Counted from the first letter of the stretch, positions 45,047 to 54,479 are shown. The stretch: DNA of 64,000 nucleotides from Pseudomonadota bacterium (GCA_021323945.1 JAJPKA010000020.1:496001-560000); one strand, 5' to 3'. Notes: generated from the sequence alone by a model not told the origin. Numbers and translations: made by a program.

Positions 45047-46477
45047 CTATTGGCCACTGCCATGCTGCTCAGGGTTGGCGCCCTTCGTTTCGGGCTTTTT
45101 AACGCCAAACTTGTCCAGGCGATATTGCAAGGTTCGATAGCTCATGCCAAGCATCTTGGCGGCCTTCGCAATCACCCAGTCTGCTTTTTCCATTGCCTGG
45201 TAAATAACGTCTCGTTCAAGATGCTCGAAATTAATACCCTCTGGTGGAAGTTCAAATCCTCCGCTGCCGCGCGCGCGTTCGGAGCGTCCTACGGTCTTGC
45301 GATCACGCACCTCTTGCGGCAGATCGCCGGGCATAATGCGATCGCCTTCGCATAACAGCAACGCCCGTTCGATAGCCGATTCCAGTTGCCGAACGTTACC
45401 CGGCCATGAGTAATCGAGCAACACCGCCATCGCCTCGCGGCTTATTTCTTTGACGCGGCCGTTGGCGAGATGAGCGAAACGAGCGAGCGCATGATTGGCG
45501 AGCAAGGGAATATCCGACCGCCGGTCGCGCAGCGGTGGCAAAGTGATGGTAACAACGTTGACCCGATAGAACAGATCCTCACGAAAGCGCCCTTCGGCTA
45601 CCTCTTCAGCGAGATTACGATTGGTTGCCGCGATCAGCCGGACATCGACTCTAATTGATTCATTACCGCCGACCCGACGTAGTTCGCGTTCCTGCAAAAC
45701 GCGGAGTAGTTTGGCCTGGACGCCTGCGCCCAAATCAGCGATTTCGTCGAGGAACAGCGTGGACTTGTCCGCGGTTTCGAACAGGCCAATCTTCCGTTCG
45801 GTGGCGCCGGTGAAGGCTCCTCGCTCGTGACCGAATAGCTCGTTTTCTATCAGGTTGTCGGGGATCGCCGAGCAATTGATCGCCACAAAGGGCCGCTGGG
45901 CACGGGGTGAGAGGCGGTGGATTGCGCGTGCTATGACTTCCTTGCCGGTGCCGCTTTCACCCTGTATGAGGACCGTCGAATTGGAGGGCGCGATCTTGCG
46001 GACGATCCGGATCATCTCGCGCATGGCGGGATCTTGACCGATAATCCCTTCGACGGCGAGCTTCCCTTCGACCTCGCTTCGCAGCAACAGATTTTCCTGT
46101 TTCTCGCGGGCGAGTTCGGCGGCCCGCGCCACAGTCATTACCAGTGGCTCGCGATCGACCGGCTTGGTCAAATAGTAAAATGCTCCCTGCTTGATTGCAT
46201 TGACCGCGCTGTCGATCGTGCCGAAGGCGGTTAGAACCACGACCTGAGTAGCGGGGTACTTCTCCTTGACCTTGACCAGCAGCTCTTCCCCTGAAATTCC
46301 CGGCATCATCAGGTCAGTCAGAACGACATCGAAACGGCTCGGACCAAGCAATTCCAAGGCACGCTTGCCGAGCGCGGCCTCTTCGACCCTAAACCCCTCT
46401 TCGCGCAGGGTCTCAGCCGTGATTTGTCGTTCGAGGTCGTTGTCCTCGACCACCAAAACCGAGGCTTGCTGCGTCAT
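45047..46477 (-). CDS. Sigma-54 response regulator, NtrC/ZraR type
   Basis: 476 residues: receiver with D55 (DVVLTDLMMPG), AAA+ domain with GESGTGKE and GAFTGA, Fis-type HTH (VIAKAAKMLGMSYRTLQYRLDKFGV) and a short charged tail. Its start overlaps the stop of the kinase gene at 46474 (ATGA), so kinase and regulator are coupled. It would activate sigma-54 promoters in response to an envelope or stress signal; targets are not visible. Confidence 0.94.
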   Translation of the reverse strand: MTQQASVLVVEDNDLERQITAETLREEGFRVEEAALGKRALELLGPSRFDVVLTDLMMPGISGEELLVKVKEKYPATQVVVLTAFGTIDSAVNAIKQGAFYYLTKPVDREPLVMTVARAAELAREKQENLLLRSEVEGKLAVEGIIGQDPAMREMIRIVRKIAPSNSTVLIQGESGTGKEVIARAIHRLSPRAQRPFVAINCSAIPDNLIENELFGHERGAFTGATERKIGLFETADKSTLFLDEIADLGAGVQAKLLRVLQERELRRVGGNESIRVDVRLIAATNRNLAEEVAEGRFREDLFYRVNVVTITLPPLRDRRSDIPLLANHALARFAHLANGRVKEISREAMAVLLDYSWPGNVRQLESAIERALLLCEGDRIMPGDLPQEVRDRKTVGRSERARGSGGFELPPEGINFEHLERDVIYQAMEKADWVIAKAAKMLGMSYRTLQYRLDKFGVKKPETKGANPEQHGSGQ

Positions 46478-47949
46478 ATGGATTTATGGATTCCCTCTGC
46501 TGGAAAAGTAAACGTTACGTTGGCGCCCGGCGGCGGGTCATTGGGGCTGATGGTCACCGTGCCGCCGTGTTTTTCCACAATGGCCTTGGAGAAGAACAAA
46601 CCCAGTCCGATTCCCTCGCGCTTGGTCGTATAGAAGGGTTCAAAGACATGAGCCGCGATTTCTGGGTCGATGCCCAGGCCGGTATCGGAAAATCGCACGA
46701 TAAAATGGCCATCATTGCGCGCAAATTCGATCTTCAGTCGCCCACCCTCCGGCATCGCCTGAGTGGCATTGGCGATGACGTTGATGAAACAGGTCCGTAC
46801 TTTCTCGGCATCGACGTTGAGGATGCTTTCGACCTGGGTGCCTTCCTCAATTACCTCAATTCCCTGGCTTTTGAGTTTCGACTCGCTTAGCGTCAGGACG
46901 CTGTTGACCAACTGTCGGAGATCCGTGGGAGCCGGAAAAATTTCGATGGGCTGGCCGTAATGAAGAAAGGTTTGCACCATTTCTGATAGCCGCTTGATCT
47001 CATCTTTCATCATCGCCAGTTGCCGCAGAAAATCCTCACGCCCGCGGCCGAGCTGCGGCCCGTAACGGGTGCGCAGCTGATCGACGGCTAGACTGATGAA
47101 GTTCAAAGGGTTCTTGATTTCGTGTGCCAACGCACCGGCGAGCTGGCCCAACGCGGTGAAGCGTTCGAGCCGGTTCAATTCCGCCTCGCGCTCGCGGGCC
47201 CGACGGAGCTGGGCTATCATTTCGTTGAAGCTGCGGGTCAGCAAGCCGATTTCGTCCCGGCGCCGCGATTCGGGCACCGGCTCGAGTCCATGCGAGGGGA
47301 TATTTTGAGCGGCGAAAGCGACCGTATGAATCGGCTTCACGTAGCGTTGCGCGAGCAGATAGGCAAAGACCAGACCGACCGCAAAAATACCGAGTCCGGT
47401 CATTACCAGCCAGAATTGATAAGCCTTTAAGGGCTGCTCAAAATCACCAAAATTGGCTAAGACCTGAACATAGCCAAGCAGATGATCTTCGACCTCGACC
47501 GGAATGAAGTAGACGGTACTTTGTGCTCCGGGTATGCCGAGTTTGGCGGCCGGAACGGCAATCGGCTCATTATGGGAGCCCCCTGCCCGAAGTGACATCA
47601 GCGTGCGGACTACCTCGGGATTGACCGCTTCACCGATCAACTTCGGATTGGAGCTGTTGATGATGAGATCCTTGTCCGAGGCGATGGACACCTCGAGGCC
47701 CTGCGTTTTGAGACGCGCGACGTAGTTCTGGAGGCGATCATGATCGGTTGCTTCAACCGATGTGAGCTCCTGAACGCTGATCTGGATCACACTTGCAAGA
47801 TCCTTGACCTTGCTCTGGGTGGTTCGGATGATGGCCTCTTCCGCGCTCAAACTGACGATTACTTCCGCCCCCAGTGTCAGCGTGAGCAGCACAACCATTA
47901 GCAGAATCAATTTGGCTTTTAAGTTAAGGGCGGGGAATGCGAATCGCAT
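46474..47949 (-). CDS. Membrane sensor histidine kinase (NtrB/ZraS-like)
   Basis: 491 residues: TM1 (~12-32), an extracytoplasmic dCache/sCache-like region of ~145 residues, TM2 (~180-205), HAMP, HisKA with ALAHEIKNPLNFI, and HATPase (NVIANATQAMPEGG, DTGLGIDPE, GIGLGLFFSKAIV). The H-E-I-K-N-P H-box is the type that pairs with NtrC regulators. Partner gene overlaps immediately downstream. Confidence 0.93.
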   Translation of the reverse strand: MRFAFPALNLKAKLILLMVVLLTLTLGAEVIVSLSAEEAIIRTTQSKVKDLASVIQISVQELTSVEATDHDRLQNYVARLKTQGLEVSIASDKDLIINSSNPKLIGEAVNPEVVRTLMSLRAGGSHNEPIAVPAAKLGIPGAQSTVYFIPVEVEDHLLGYVQVLANFGDFEQPLKAYQFWLVMTGLGIFAVGLVFAYLLAQRYVKPIHTVAFAAQNIPSHGLEPVPESRRRDEIGLLTRSFNEMIAQLRRAREREAELNRLERFTALGQLAGALAHEIKNPLNFISLAVDQLRTRYGPQLGRGREDFLRQLAMMKDEIKRLSEMVQTFLHYGQPIEIFPAPTDLRQLVNSVLTLSESKLKSQGIEVIEEGTQVESILNVDAEKVRTCFINVIANATQAMPEGGRLKIEFARNDGHFIVRFSDTGLGIDPEIAAHVFEPFYTTKREGIGLGLFFSKAIVEKHGGTVTISPNDPPPGANVTFTFPAEGIHKSI

Positions 47950-47989
47950 TGTCTCGATCGATTACGAGCCAAATAGTCCGGTGAGGGGT

Positions 47990-48601
47990 CTAGACGCTAT
48001 CAGCCTGTCGGCTATCAGTCCGCAGCAAGAACTGCGAGGCGTAAAAAATGATACAAACACTGATCGCTAACAAGACCAATCGGTCGAAGCCGCCAAGGTA
48101 AGAAATTGCCAGTTCGATTTGATCACCGAAAAAATACCCGATGGAAACGGCTATTGGTACTGAGAAGAGCGCGCCGAGTGCATCGTACATAACAAAGCGC
48201 TTGGGAGTCACCCCCGTGGAGCCTGCCAGAAGGTAAACGGGCGCACGAATTCCTGCTAAAAACCGCGCGTAAAAGATTGCCATGTGTCCATGACGCTCCA
48301 TGAAGCCTTTGAGCCGCTCGATGCGTGGCAACACGCGCGGACGCACAAAGCCAAGGTAGTGCAAGATGCGGGTTCCAAAACGACGACCGATAAAAAACAG
48401 CGAGTTGTCGCCCGCCACAACCCCGATGAAGGAGACTGCCAGAGTCGTCGGGTACTGGGTGATACCGCGATGAACTAAAAAGCCGCCTGTCAGCAAGGCA
48501 AGATCTTCAGGCACCGGCAAGCCCATCCCGCACAGAACCAGCACCAGGAGCAGCCCGAGGTAGGTGAAATGCTCAATATAGGTGGAGACCAGTCCCGTCA
48601 A
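47990..48601 (-). CDS. DedA-family membrane protein
   Basis: 203 residues from TTG at 48601, three bases after the stop of the CYCXC gene; the frame is open to 48742 but that part lies inside the upstream gene. Hallmarks: CGMGLPVPEDLALLTGGFLVHRG, GVVAGDNSLFFIGRRFG, F.ARFLAGIRAPVYLLAGSTG. Likely lipid-carrier transport or envelope maintenance. Transcribed with the CYCXC gene and ahead of the two-component genes on the same strand. Confidence 0.86.
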   Translation of the reverse strand: MTGLVSTYIEHFTYLGLLLVLVLCGMGLPVPEDLALLTGGFLVHRGITQYPTTLAVSFIGVVAGDNSLFFIGRRFGTRILHYLGFVRPRVLPRIERLKGFMERHGHMAIFYARFLAGIRAPVYLLAGSTGVTPKRFVMYDALGALFSVPIAVSIGYFFGDQIELAISYLGGFDRLVLLAISVCIIFYASQFLLRTDSRQADSV

Positions 48602-48603
48602 AA

Positions 48604-49002
48604 CTAGCCCCCGTTCGCATAGCGTTGATGCAGAATTGCACGAATCTGCTCGGGAGGAGTGCCGTTTTCGTACAGCTGACCAGCGGTTATCGCTTCGCCG
48701 GTACACGTCGCGCAGGTCGCGCCGTGGTTGGTTCGAAAACAATCGAGTAAGCTTTTGTGGCCCTCGTGTCGCTCACAACCACAGTAACAATCGAGCTGAG
48801 CTAACAAGTCTGGGTGTCGCTGGGCGACCAGGTAGGCAGCGTGAGTTTCACCTTCAAACAGATCCGGATTGAGTGTAAGCCCATTAGTAGCGGCGACCGC
48901 AAACGAATGCAGCTGATAGACGGCGGCTGCGGCCAGGCCCAGCAGACCAACCACCACGAGCGCGGCTACCATCCTGCTGGCGCTGTTAGATTTGGTGCTC
49001 AT
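48604..49002 (-). CDS. CYCXC-motif (PCYCGC-family) exported protein
   Basis: 132 residues: N-terminal membrane anchor (~11-30), then C72-x-C74-x-C76 in LDCYCGCERHEGH, C88 in LLDCF, and C97/C100 in TCATC. This is the PCYCGC/CYCXC domain, in which some homologues contain selenocysteine; all positions here are Cys. The conserved Cys/His set suggests metal or redox chemistry in the periplasm; function unknown. Followed by DedA in the same operon. Confidence 0.87.
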   Translation of the reverse strand: MSTKSNSASRMVAALVVVGLLGLAAAAVYQLHSFAVAATNGLTLNPDLFEGETHAAYLVAQRHPDLLAQLDCYCGCERHEGHKSLLDCFRTNHGATCATCTGEAITAGQLYENGTPPEQIRAILHQRYANGG

Positions 49003-49057
49003 CTTATGGCAGTCACCCTGAAGGCTTCTTGTGGCGCTCGAGCCCTTCTGCCCAACA

Positions 49058-49819
49058 CTATAGCATCTCGACGACCTGTAAGCTTCGCCGTCGAAACGAA
49101 TAAAGGGCAGCCGGCCGATGTCTTCCGCGGCGCTTAAACGGGAGTCGGATCAACAAATTCATCGCTAGAATTCGACGACGAAAATTGCGTCGATCAAGCG
49201 GACGGCCCAGCACAATTCCATACAGCTCTTCAAGCTGTGCAAAACTGAACGTAACAGGCAATAGATGGCATGCGATATTGGTATATTCAAGTTTCGACTT
49301 TAAGCGCTGCACTGCATATCTGGCAATCTCGGCATGATCATAGGCCAGCTCCGGCAGTGCCCCCACCTCAAACCATGCGCCATTCGCATACTTTGCCGAA
49401 CATGATTGCACCGCAGAGGTTCGGTCGATCAATGCCATGTAAGCCACGGAAACCACATGGGCCTTGGGATCGCGATGCGGGTCACCGAAGCTGAAAAGCT
49501 GTTCGATGTAGCACTGATCAAGTCCGGTCGACTCGCGCAGCTCACGTCGAGCGGCTTCGTCAAGCATTTCGCCTTCGCGGACCAATCCCCCCGGAAAAGC
49601 CCATTTGCCGGCCGATGGTCCGCGCCTGAGGCGGACCAGGTAGCACTTCACCCGCCCCGAATCGACTGCAAACAGCACCGTGTCAACTGCCACCTTAGGC
49701 CGTGCGTGGCGCCGCACTGGTGCCATCCGGGGTCGGACCAGGGAACCGGACGACGCGCGGAAGTTCTGAACTGGTTCCAGGCTGCGGGAAACTGACACCC
49801 TACCCTGATGAGGGCTCAC
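49058..49819 (-). CDS. nrtR: NrtR-like Nudix/winged-helix regulator of NAD metabolism
   Basis: Up to 253 residues: N-terminal Nudix domain (PKVAVDTVLFAVDSGRVKCYLVRL; GPSAGKWAFPGGLVREGE) and C-terminal winged helix (VTFSFAQLEELYGIVLGRPLDRRNFRRRIL). The Nudix box reads RELRESTGL where REUxEExGU is expected, so one metal-binding Glu is Ser; loss of catalysis is typical of NrtR repressors that sense ADP-ribose. GTG at 49819 overlaps the nadA stop (GTGA); ATG at 49726 is an alternative. Adjacent nadA fits regulation of NAD synthesis. Confidence 0.82.
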   Translation of the reverse strand: MSPHQGRVSVSRSLEPVQNFRASSGSLVRPRMAPVRRHARPKVAVDTVLFAVDSGRVKCYLVRLRRGPSAGKWAFPGGLVREGEMLDEAARRELRESTGLDQCYIEQLFSFGDPHRDPKAHVVSVAYMALIDRTSAVQSCSAKYANGAWFEVGALPELAYDHAEIARYAVQRLKSKLEYTNIACHLLPVTFSFAQLEELYGIVLGRPLDRRNFRRRILAMNLLIRLPFKRRGRHRPAALYSFRRRSLQVVEML

Positions 49820-50823
49820 GCGCCAAGATCTAACATGCGATCCAACGCCCGCCGGGCTCCCTGGCGCACTTCCTCGGACATTGTGATCTCATATCTGAGG
49901 TTTGTCAGGGCGTCGCGTACCCCAGCTAGCGTGATCATTTTCATGTATCGACACAGCTTACATGCCTTGTAGAAATGCTTTCCGGGTATTTCCATCAGCA
50001 GGCGATCAGATAAACCGCACTCTGTCACAATCAGAAATTTGTCAGCGTTGCTCTCGCGCGCGTATCGTATCATGGCGCTAGTCGACAGAACCGCGTCCGC
50101 CATTGCGATTACGTCCTTGCGGCATTCGGGATGCGCAATGACGACGAGGCCCGGGATGCCCGCCTTCGCCCGTTCTACCTCGGCCGGAGTTATCTGATGA
50201 TGAACATAGCAATTACCATCCCATGAAATTATGTTCTTGCTAGTCTGCCCCTGTACGTAACTGGCCAGATTTTGATCGGGGACAAACAAGATATTGTCGG
50301 CTTCCAGGCGATTCACGACTTTGACGGCGTTGGCCGAAGTGCAGCACGCATCAGAGAGGGCTTTAACGTCAGCTGTGCAGTTGACGTAGGAAACCACCTG
50401 CAGGTCGGGGTAGATTTCGCGCAGCTCCTGAACCCGCTCGGCCAAGGCCTCGGCTGTCACCGAATCCGCCAGCGAGCAGCCCGCTCGCAAATCCGGCAGC
50501 AGCACCATCCGCTCCGGATTGAATACCTTGGCGGTCTCGGCCATAAAATGAACGCCGCAGAACACGATAATCTCAGCGTCTTCTACGTCGCGGGCCTTGC
50601 GGGCGAGTTCGAAGGAATCGCCGATGAAGTCCGCCACTTCGAAGATTTCGGGGCGCTGATAATTGTGGGCGAGCACGATTGCGCTTCGTTGCGCCTTCAA
50701 CTTCAAAATTTCATCAATCAGCGTTGCATACTGCTCGCAAAGTTCGGGAGTGTAGGTTGGGTCATGTAAACTGACGAGCTTGGCATGCAGCTCGTTGCCA
50801 GTGATTTTCGTCTGGGTGATCAT
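49816..50823 (-). CDS. nadA: Quinolinate synthase A
   Basis: 335-residue [4Fe-4S] enzyme that condenses iminoaspartate with dihydroxyacetone phosphate to quinolinate for NAD synthesis. Conserved segments: AIVLAHNYQRPEIFEVADFIGDSFELA, FCGVHFMAETAKV, DLRAGCSLADS, NCTADVKALSDACCTSANAV, HPECRKDV, CKLCRYMKMITL; cluster Cys candidates lie in these. Overlaps the nrtR-like gene; nadB and nadC are not in the window. Confidence 0.96.
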   Translation of the reverse strand: MITQTKITGNELHAKLVSLHDPTYTPELCEQYATLIDEILKLKAQRSAIVLAHNYQRPEIFEVADFIGDSFELARKARDVEDAEIIVFCGVHFMAETAKVFNPERMVLLPDLRAGCSLADSVTAEALAERVQELREIYPDLQVVSYVNCTADVKALSDACCTSANAVKVVNRLEADNILFVPDQNLASYVQGQTSKNIISWDGNCYVHHQITPAEVERAKAGIPGLVVIAHPECRKDVIAMADAVLSTSAMIRYARESNADKFLIVTECGLSDRLLMEIPGKHFYKACKLCRYMKMITLAGVRDALTNLRYEITMSEEVRQGARRALDRMLDLGA

Positions 50824-50923
50824 AAACTGCTTCCTCGCAAGACGTCTGATGTAGCGGTGTTGAGCGCGGTGGTAACGTGGCTTGCAGCTCGGGTTTGCGT
50901 CAATTTGACACTTACCTTAGCAA

Positions 50924-50943
50924 TTGTTACAGACGTGTGACAA
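50924..50943. promoter_or_regulatory. 20-bp palindrome upstream of nadA, candidate NrtR operator
   Basis: TTGTTACA-GACG-TGTGACAA: arms match at 7 of 8 positions. It lies ~100 bases before nadA in the 229-base divergent region, where the nadA-nrtR promoter must be. Known NrtR operators are ~20-21-bp palindromes of lineage-specific sequence. The same site could also affect the divergent acyl-CoA dehydrogenase. Confidence 0.5.
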
Positions 50944-51052
50944 CAGTTCGTCAATTGCTATCGCAAGACCGCGGAGCCGCCTTCCCAATTGTCGGGTTCG
51001 CGCAGATTAGATACGTGTCGGGCGACAGCCACGTCAGGGGAGAGTGAAGCAA

Positions 51053-52201
51053 ATGGATGAATCGTTGGACCGCGAGATTGTCGAGACTGTTCGCCGATTT
51101 GTCGACCGCGAGGTAATTCCGGTAGCCAGTGAGCTCGAGCATAAGGACGAGTACCCGCACGGGCTGGTGGCGAAGATGAAGGAACTTGGCCTGTTCGGCG
51201 CCACCATTCCTCAGGCCTATGGCGGTCTCGGCTTGAGCTTCCTCAGTTACGCGCATTTGATGAGCGAACTCTCGCGCGGCTGGATGAGTCTGGCGGGTGT
51301 CATCAACAGCCATTTAATCATGGCCTACCTGATCAGCAATTATGGCACCGAAGAACAGAAGCACCGCTTTCTTCCCGCCATGGCGACCGGCGAGAAAAGA
51401 GGCGGACTGGCGCTCACCGAACCACACGCCGGCAGTGATGTCCAATCAATTCGGACCACCGCAGTGCGCGACGGCGACTATTATCTCATCTCAGGAACCA
51501 AGATGTTCATTACCAACGCTCGCTACGGCACGATGCTGGCGGTCGCGGCCAAGACCAACCCTCACGCTCAGCCTGCCTATTTGGGAATCAGCATGTTAGC
51601 GGTCGAGAAAAATGAGCGTGGCCCCACAGTGAGCCGCCAGCTCAAGAAACTCGGTTACAAAGGACTGGACACGTGCGAAGTCCTCTTCGAGGAGCTTCCA
51701 GTTCCGGCAGCCAATCTGATCGGCAGTCGCGAAGGCGAAGGGTTCAAACAGGTGATGAGTGCGCTTGAAGTCGGGCGCATCAACGTAGCGGCCCGAGCGG
51801 TCGGCGTTGGTCAGGCCGCGTTCGATAGTGCGATCCGTTATGCGCAGCAGCGGACGGCCTTCGGCAAGCCGATCGCGCAGCATCAGGCGGTGCAGTTATT
51901 ACTCGCGGATATGGGAACGCGGCTTCAGGCGGCCAAACTACTGGTAGATAATGCGGCCCGAAAAAAGGATGCAGGAGAACGCTGCGACGTCGAGGCCGGC
52001 ATGGCTAAACTGTTCGCCTCCGAGGCGTGTGCCAAAATGACGCTGGATGCCATGCGGGTGCTGGGCGGCTATGGTTATATGGCCGAATTCCCAGTGGAAC
52101 GGTTTTATCGTGACGCGCCACTTATGATGATCGGCGAAGGTACGAACGAGATCCAGGCGCTCGTGATTGCCCGCGGGTTGTTGGCTCGCAATCCACTTTG
52201 A
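51053..52201 (+). CDS. Acyl-CoA dehydrogenase (short-chain type)
   Basis: 382-residue flavoprotein. ALTEPHAGSDVQSIRTTA, GTKMFITNARYGTMLAV, RTAFGKPIAQHQAVQ, RVLGGYGYMAEFPVERFYRDA and the catalytic Glu in GEGTNEIQ are all present, so it should be active, unlike the subunit at 14991. ATG at 51053 with AGGGGAGAG is preferred to the GTG three codons upstream. Divergent from nadA. Substrate unknown. Confidence 0.93.
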   Translation: MDESLDREIVETVRRFVDREVIPVASELEHKDEYPHGLVAKMKELGLFGATIPQAYGGLGLSFLSYAHLMSELSRGWMSLAGVINSHLIMAYLISNYGTEEQKHRFLPAMATGEKRGGLALTEPHAGSDVQSIRTTAVRDGDYYLISGTKMFITNARYGTMLAVAAKTNPHAQPAYLGISMLAVEKNERGPTVSRQLKKLGYKGLDTCEVLFEELPVPAANLIGSREGEGFKQVMSALEVGRINVAARAVGVGQAAFDSAIRYAQQRTAFGKPIAQHQAVQLLLADMGTRLQAAKLLVDNAARKKDAGERCDVEAGMAKLFASEACAKMTLDAMRVLGGYGYMAEFPVERFYRDAPLMMIGEGTNEIQALVIARGLLARNPL

Positions 52202-52212
52202 ATCTGCTCAGA

Positions 52213-52240
52213 AGGTTACTCGCATGCGACTAACCTCTTT
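52213..52240 (+). terminator. Intrinsic-type terminator after acyl-CoA dehydrogenase
   Basis: AGGTTA ... TAACCT arms with an inner CGC/GCG, then CTTTT; 12 bases after the stop codon. Good fit to a rho-independent terminator. Confidence 0.65.
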
Positions 52241-52322
52241 TCGCAAATGTCAGCCGCCTCGGGATTGACGGCGAGCGGCAAAGCGTATGGTGCTATGGGC
52301 CGCTCCCTAGCATGGTTTCCGT

Positions 52323-52430
52323 GATGCGGCCGAATAAATGGTCCGGCGCTAGTCGGAATTTCCGATGCGGCTGAGTAGATCGCCCTCGATTCGGCCAAAG
52401 CCGATACGACCGAGTAATGGGCCGCAGGCG
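52323..52430. repeat. Three degenerate ~40-bp tandem repeats
   Basis: Units begin at 52323, 52364 and 52403 (41 and 39 bases apart). Shared core: GATGCGGCCGAATAAATGG, GATGCGGCTGAGTAGATCG, GATACGACCGAGTAATGGG. Divergent enough to be old. Nature unknown. Confidence 0.5.
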
Positions 52431-52733
52431 CCTTGCGGGCGGCACAAACATTTGTCAAGCAGCTGTCGTTCTCCTCTTTTCGGCGCAAAACGGTACATTG
52501 CGTCGTGGCCGATCAGTGCCGGGGAACCCGGTTTTGAATTCCTCCTCTCATGAAGTTTCGGCACAAAACCGCAGACCGCAATTCCGCCAATGATCTATAC
52601 GCCGCCACTTATAATGGGGCGGCCTTGGAAGTCCCGCTCAATCAAATCAAGCGTAAATCGTGGAGTAGGCTCCGAATCGGCCTAGCTTCGAGAAAAAGTT
52701 ATACGACCTCGTTAAGAGGGATAGTCTTGGCTG

Positions 52734-54263
52734 ATGGTACAAAGCCCCCGGATAGCATATTTTCGCCCTTGGAGTTCTGTCTTCGGGGGGCTCAATGTGA
52801 CCTATCGAACTAAGGTTATGACCGTTTTGGTCGGGTTCGTGGTGATGATAAACGGCTTGCTCGGCCTGGCGGAGTACCGTCGATGTAAGGGGCTGTTAGA
52901 AAAGGAATTTCATCGTAAAGCGAGGTCGATCGCCAGTACTGCTGCTGCCCTGCTTGATCCGGAGCTCGTGCGTGCGAGTTCCGATCGGCTCGGTGGCGAG
53001 ACTCCTGCATACCGCGAACTCCGGCGGCAACTGCAAAGAATCCGCGACTTCAATCGCCGCAAGGATGTCTGGATCGCTGATATTTTCACGCTCATACGTG
53101 CCCCACAGGACTCGCACTACGTTGAATACGGAGTTGATGCTGAGGAGAGCTTCCCCTACATTCATCGGCTCGGGGACCTCTATGTGCAACGTGGCCAGCC
53201 GGTAGCCATCGGGATTGAAGGGATCAACCGGCTTGCCGACAACCTTCAGAGCTTCCAAGCTGGTTTTAACGCTGCCTTTGCGCCGGTCCGCGACTCGCGA
53301 GGCGATTTGATTGCCGTAATAGGGGTCCGCTTGTCTCCAGCGCCTTATAGCGTTCTGAACGAAGTCGCACGGGCGACGCTCGGGCCTTTTGCAGGCACGG
53401 TCATGTTGGCAGTTATCGTCGCCTCTATCTTGGGGCGATCGGTCGCGCGTCCATTGGAAACGCTCCGCAGGCAAATTGATCAGGTGGGTGCGGGGAACTT
53501 TAATTCTATCGAGGTTCCCGCCGGAATGACTGGAGAATTCAAGCAGATGGCGGTTGCTATTGCCGCTATGGCTAAAGGCTTGCGCGAGCGTGACACGATC
53601 AAACGTGCCTTCTCCGGCTACATCTCGCGTCAGGTCCTGGAAACGATCATGCAAAAGGGAGAGCTGCCTGAGCTTAAGGGCGAGCGACGCCGTATTACGG
53701 TCTTGTTCGCTGACATTCGCGGCTTCACGACTCTAGCTGAGACCATGACGCCAGAAGACGTGGTTGAAATGCTGAGTGAATTTTTCGACCGCATGGTCGA
53801 GGTGTTGATGCGACATCAGGGTACGATTGATAAATTTTTGGGCGACGGTTTGATGGTAATTTTCGGCGCGCCGATGGACGACCCTTATCAAGAGCAACAC
53901 GCAGTCTTGGCGGCACTCGAGATGCAGAAGCAGTTGAGCAACCTTTGCGCCCAGTGGCAGACCAGCGGGCGGCAGCCAATCAAGATGGGGATCGGGATTA
54001 ATTCCGGGGCCGCGGTCGTCGGTAATATCGGATCGCACGACCGCATGGAATACACCGCCATCGGTGATACCGTTAATCTGGCAGCTCGCCTGGAATCGGC
54101 GACCAAAGAGCTTGACCTTGATATCGTGGTCAGCGAGCACACATATAGTGCCGTCCGCCCCCTGTTTAAATGGAAGCCGGCTGGAACCATAGCGGTGCGC
54201 GGGAGGTCGGAACCGGTCCGCGCCTACAGTGTCGAGGGCGCGAACGGCAAAATCCCAGGCTAA
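52734..54263 (+). CDS. Class III adenylate/guanylate cyclase with membrane sensor region
   Basis: 509 residues: TM1 (~28-48), extracytoplasmic region of ~165 residues with a Cache-like ending (FNAAFAPVRDSRGDLIAVIGVRLS), TM2 (~220-240), HAMP, then the cyclase domain. Metal Asp residues are in VLFADIRGFT and DKFLGDGLMVIFG; NSGAAVVGNIGSHDRMEYTAIGDTVNLAARLE is intact. Product cAMP is likelier than cGMP from the Lys in IDKFLGD, but not proven. A GTG at 52797 with a GGGGGG site may be the true start, removing 21 residues. Confidence 0.9.
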   Translation: MVQSPRIAYFRPWSSVFGGLNVTYRTKVMTVLVGFVVMINGLLGLAEYRRCKGLLEKEFHRKARSIASTAAALLDPELVRASSDRLGGETPAYRELRRQLQRIRDFNRRKDVWIADIFTLIRAPQDSHYVEYGVDAEESFPYIHRLGDLYVQRGQPVAIGIEGINRLADNLQSFQAGFNAAFAPVRDSRGDLIAVIGVRLSPAPYSVLNEVARATLGPFAGTVMLAVIVASILGRSVARPLETLRRQIDQVGAGNFNSIEVPAGMTGEFKQMAVAIAAMAKGLRERDTIKRAFSGYISRQVLETIMQKGELPELKGERRRITVLFADIRGFTTLAETMTPEDVVEMLSEFFDRMVEVLMRHQGTIDKFLGDGLMVIFGAPMDDPYQEQHAVLAALEMQKQLSNLCAQWQTSGRQPIKMGIGINSGAAVVGNIGSHDRMEYTAIGDTVNLAARLESATKELDLDIVVSEHTYSAVRPLFKWKPAGTIAVRGRSEPVRAYSVEGANGKIPG

Positions 54264-54369
54264 TCTGAGGCGGCCGTTATATGGTTCTATGACGGGCTGA
54301 AATTTTCTGGTAGATTCACCTTTTCTTCGCCTGCCAGGATTCGCTCATCCTCGCGAACCAATGCTGACA

Positions 54370-54422
54370 ATCTTGATGAGGCATTATTTTAATCTATTGC
54401 CACTATTCAGTCATCTTGATGA
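54370..54422. repeat. Direct repeats of ATCTTGATGA in an AT-rich gap
   Basis: Two copies (54370-54379 and 54413-54422), 43 bases apart centre to centre, in the AT-rich 216-base gap before a small Cys-rich ORF. Possible paired activator sites; four helical turns apart. Confidence 0.4.
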
Positions 54423-54479
54423 TGTTATATACATTCGGACCTGCGAAAGCGGACGTTTTCGCTGCCGATCACCGAGCCG

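Larger units (their letters stand above)
52202..52733. other. Intergenic region before the adenylate cyclase gene
   Basis: About 530 bases without a supported gene: a terminator after the dehydrogenase, three degenerate ~40-bp repeats, then an AT-richer stretch near 52590-52700 that is a plausible promoter zone. Confidence 0.5.

Noticed and set aside
44897-45355. 152-codon plus-strand frame over the end of the second response regulator
   Set aside because: Antisense shadow of a clear sigma-54 regulator.
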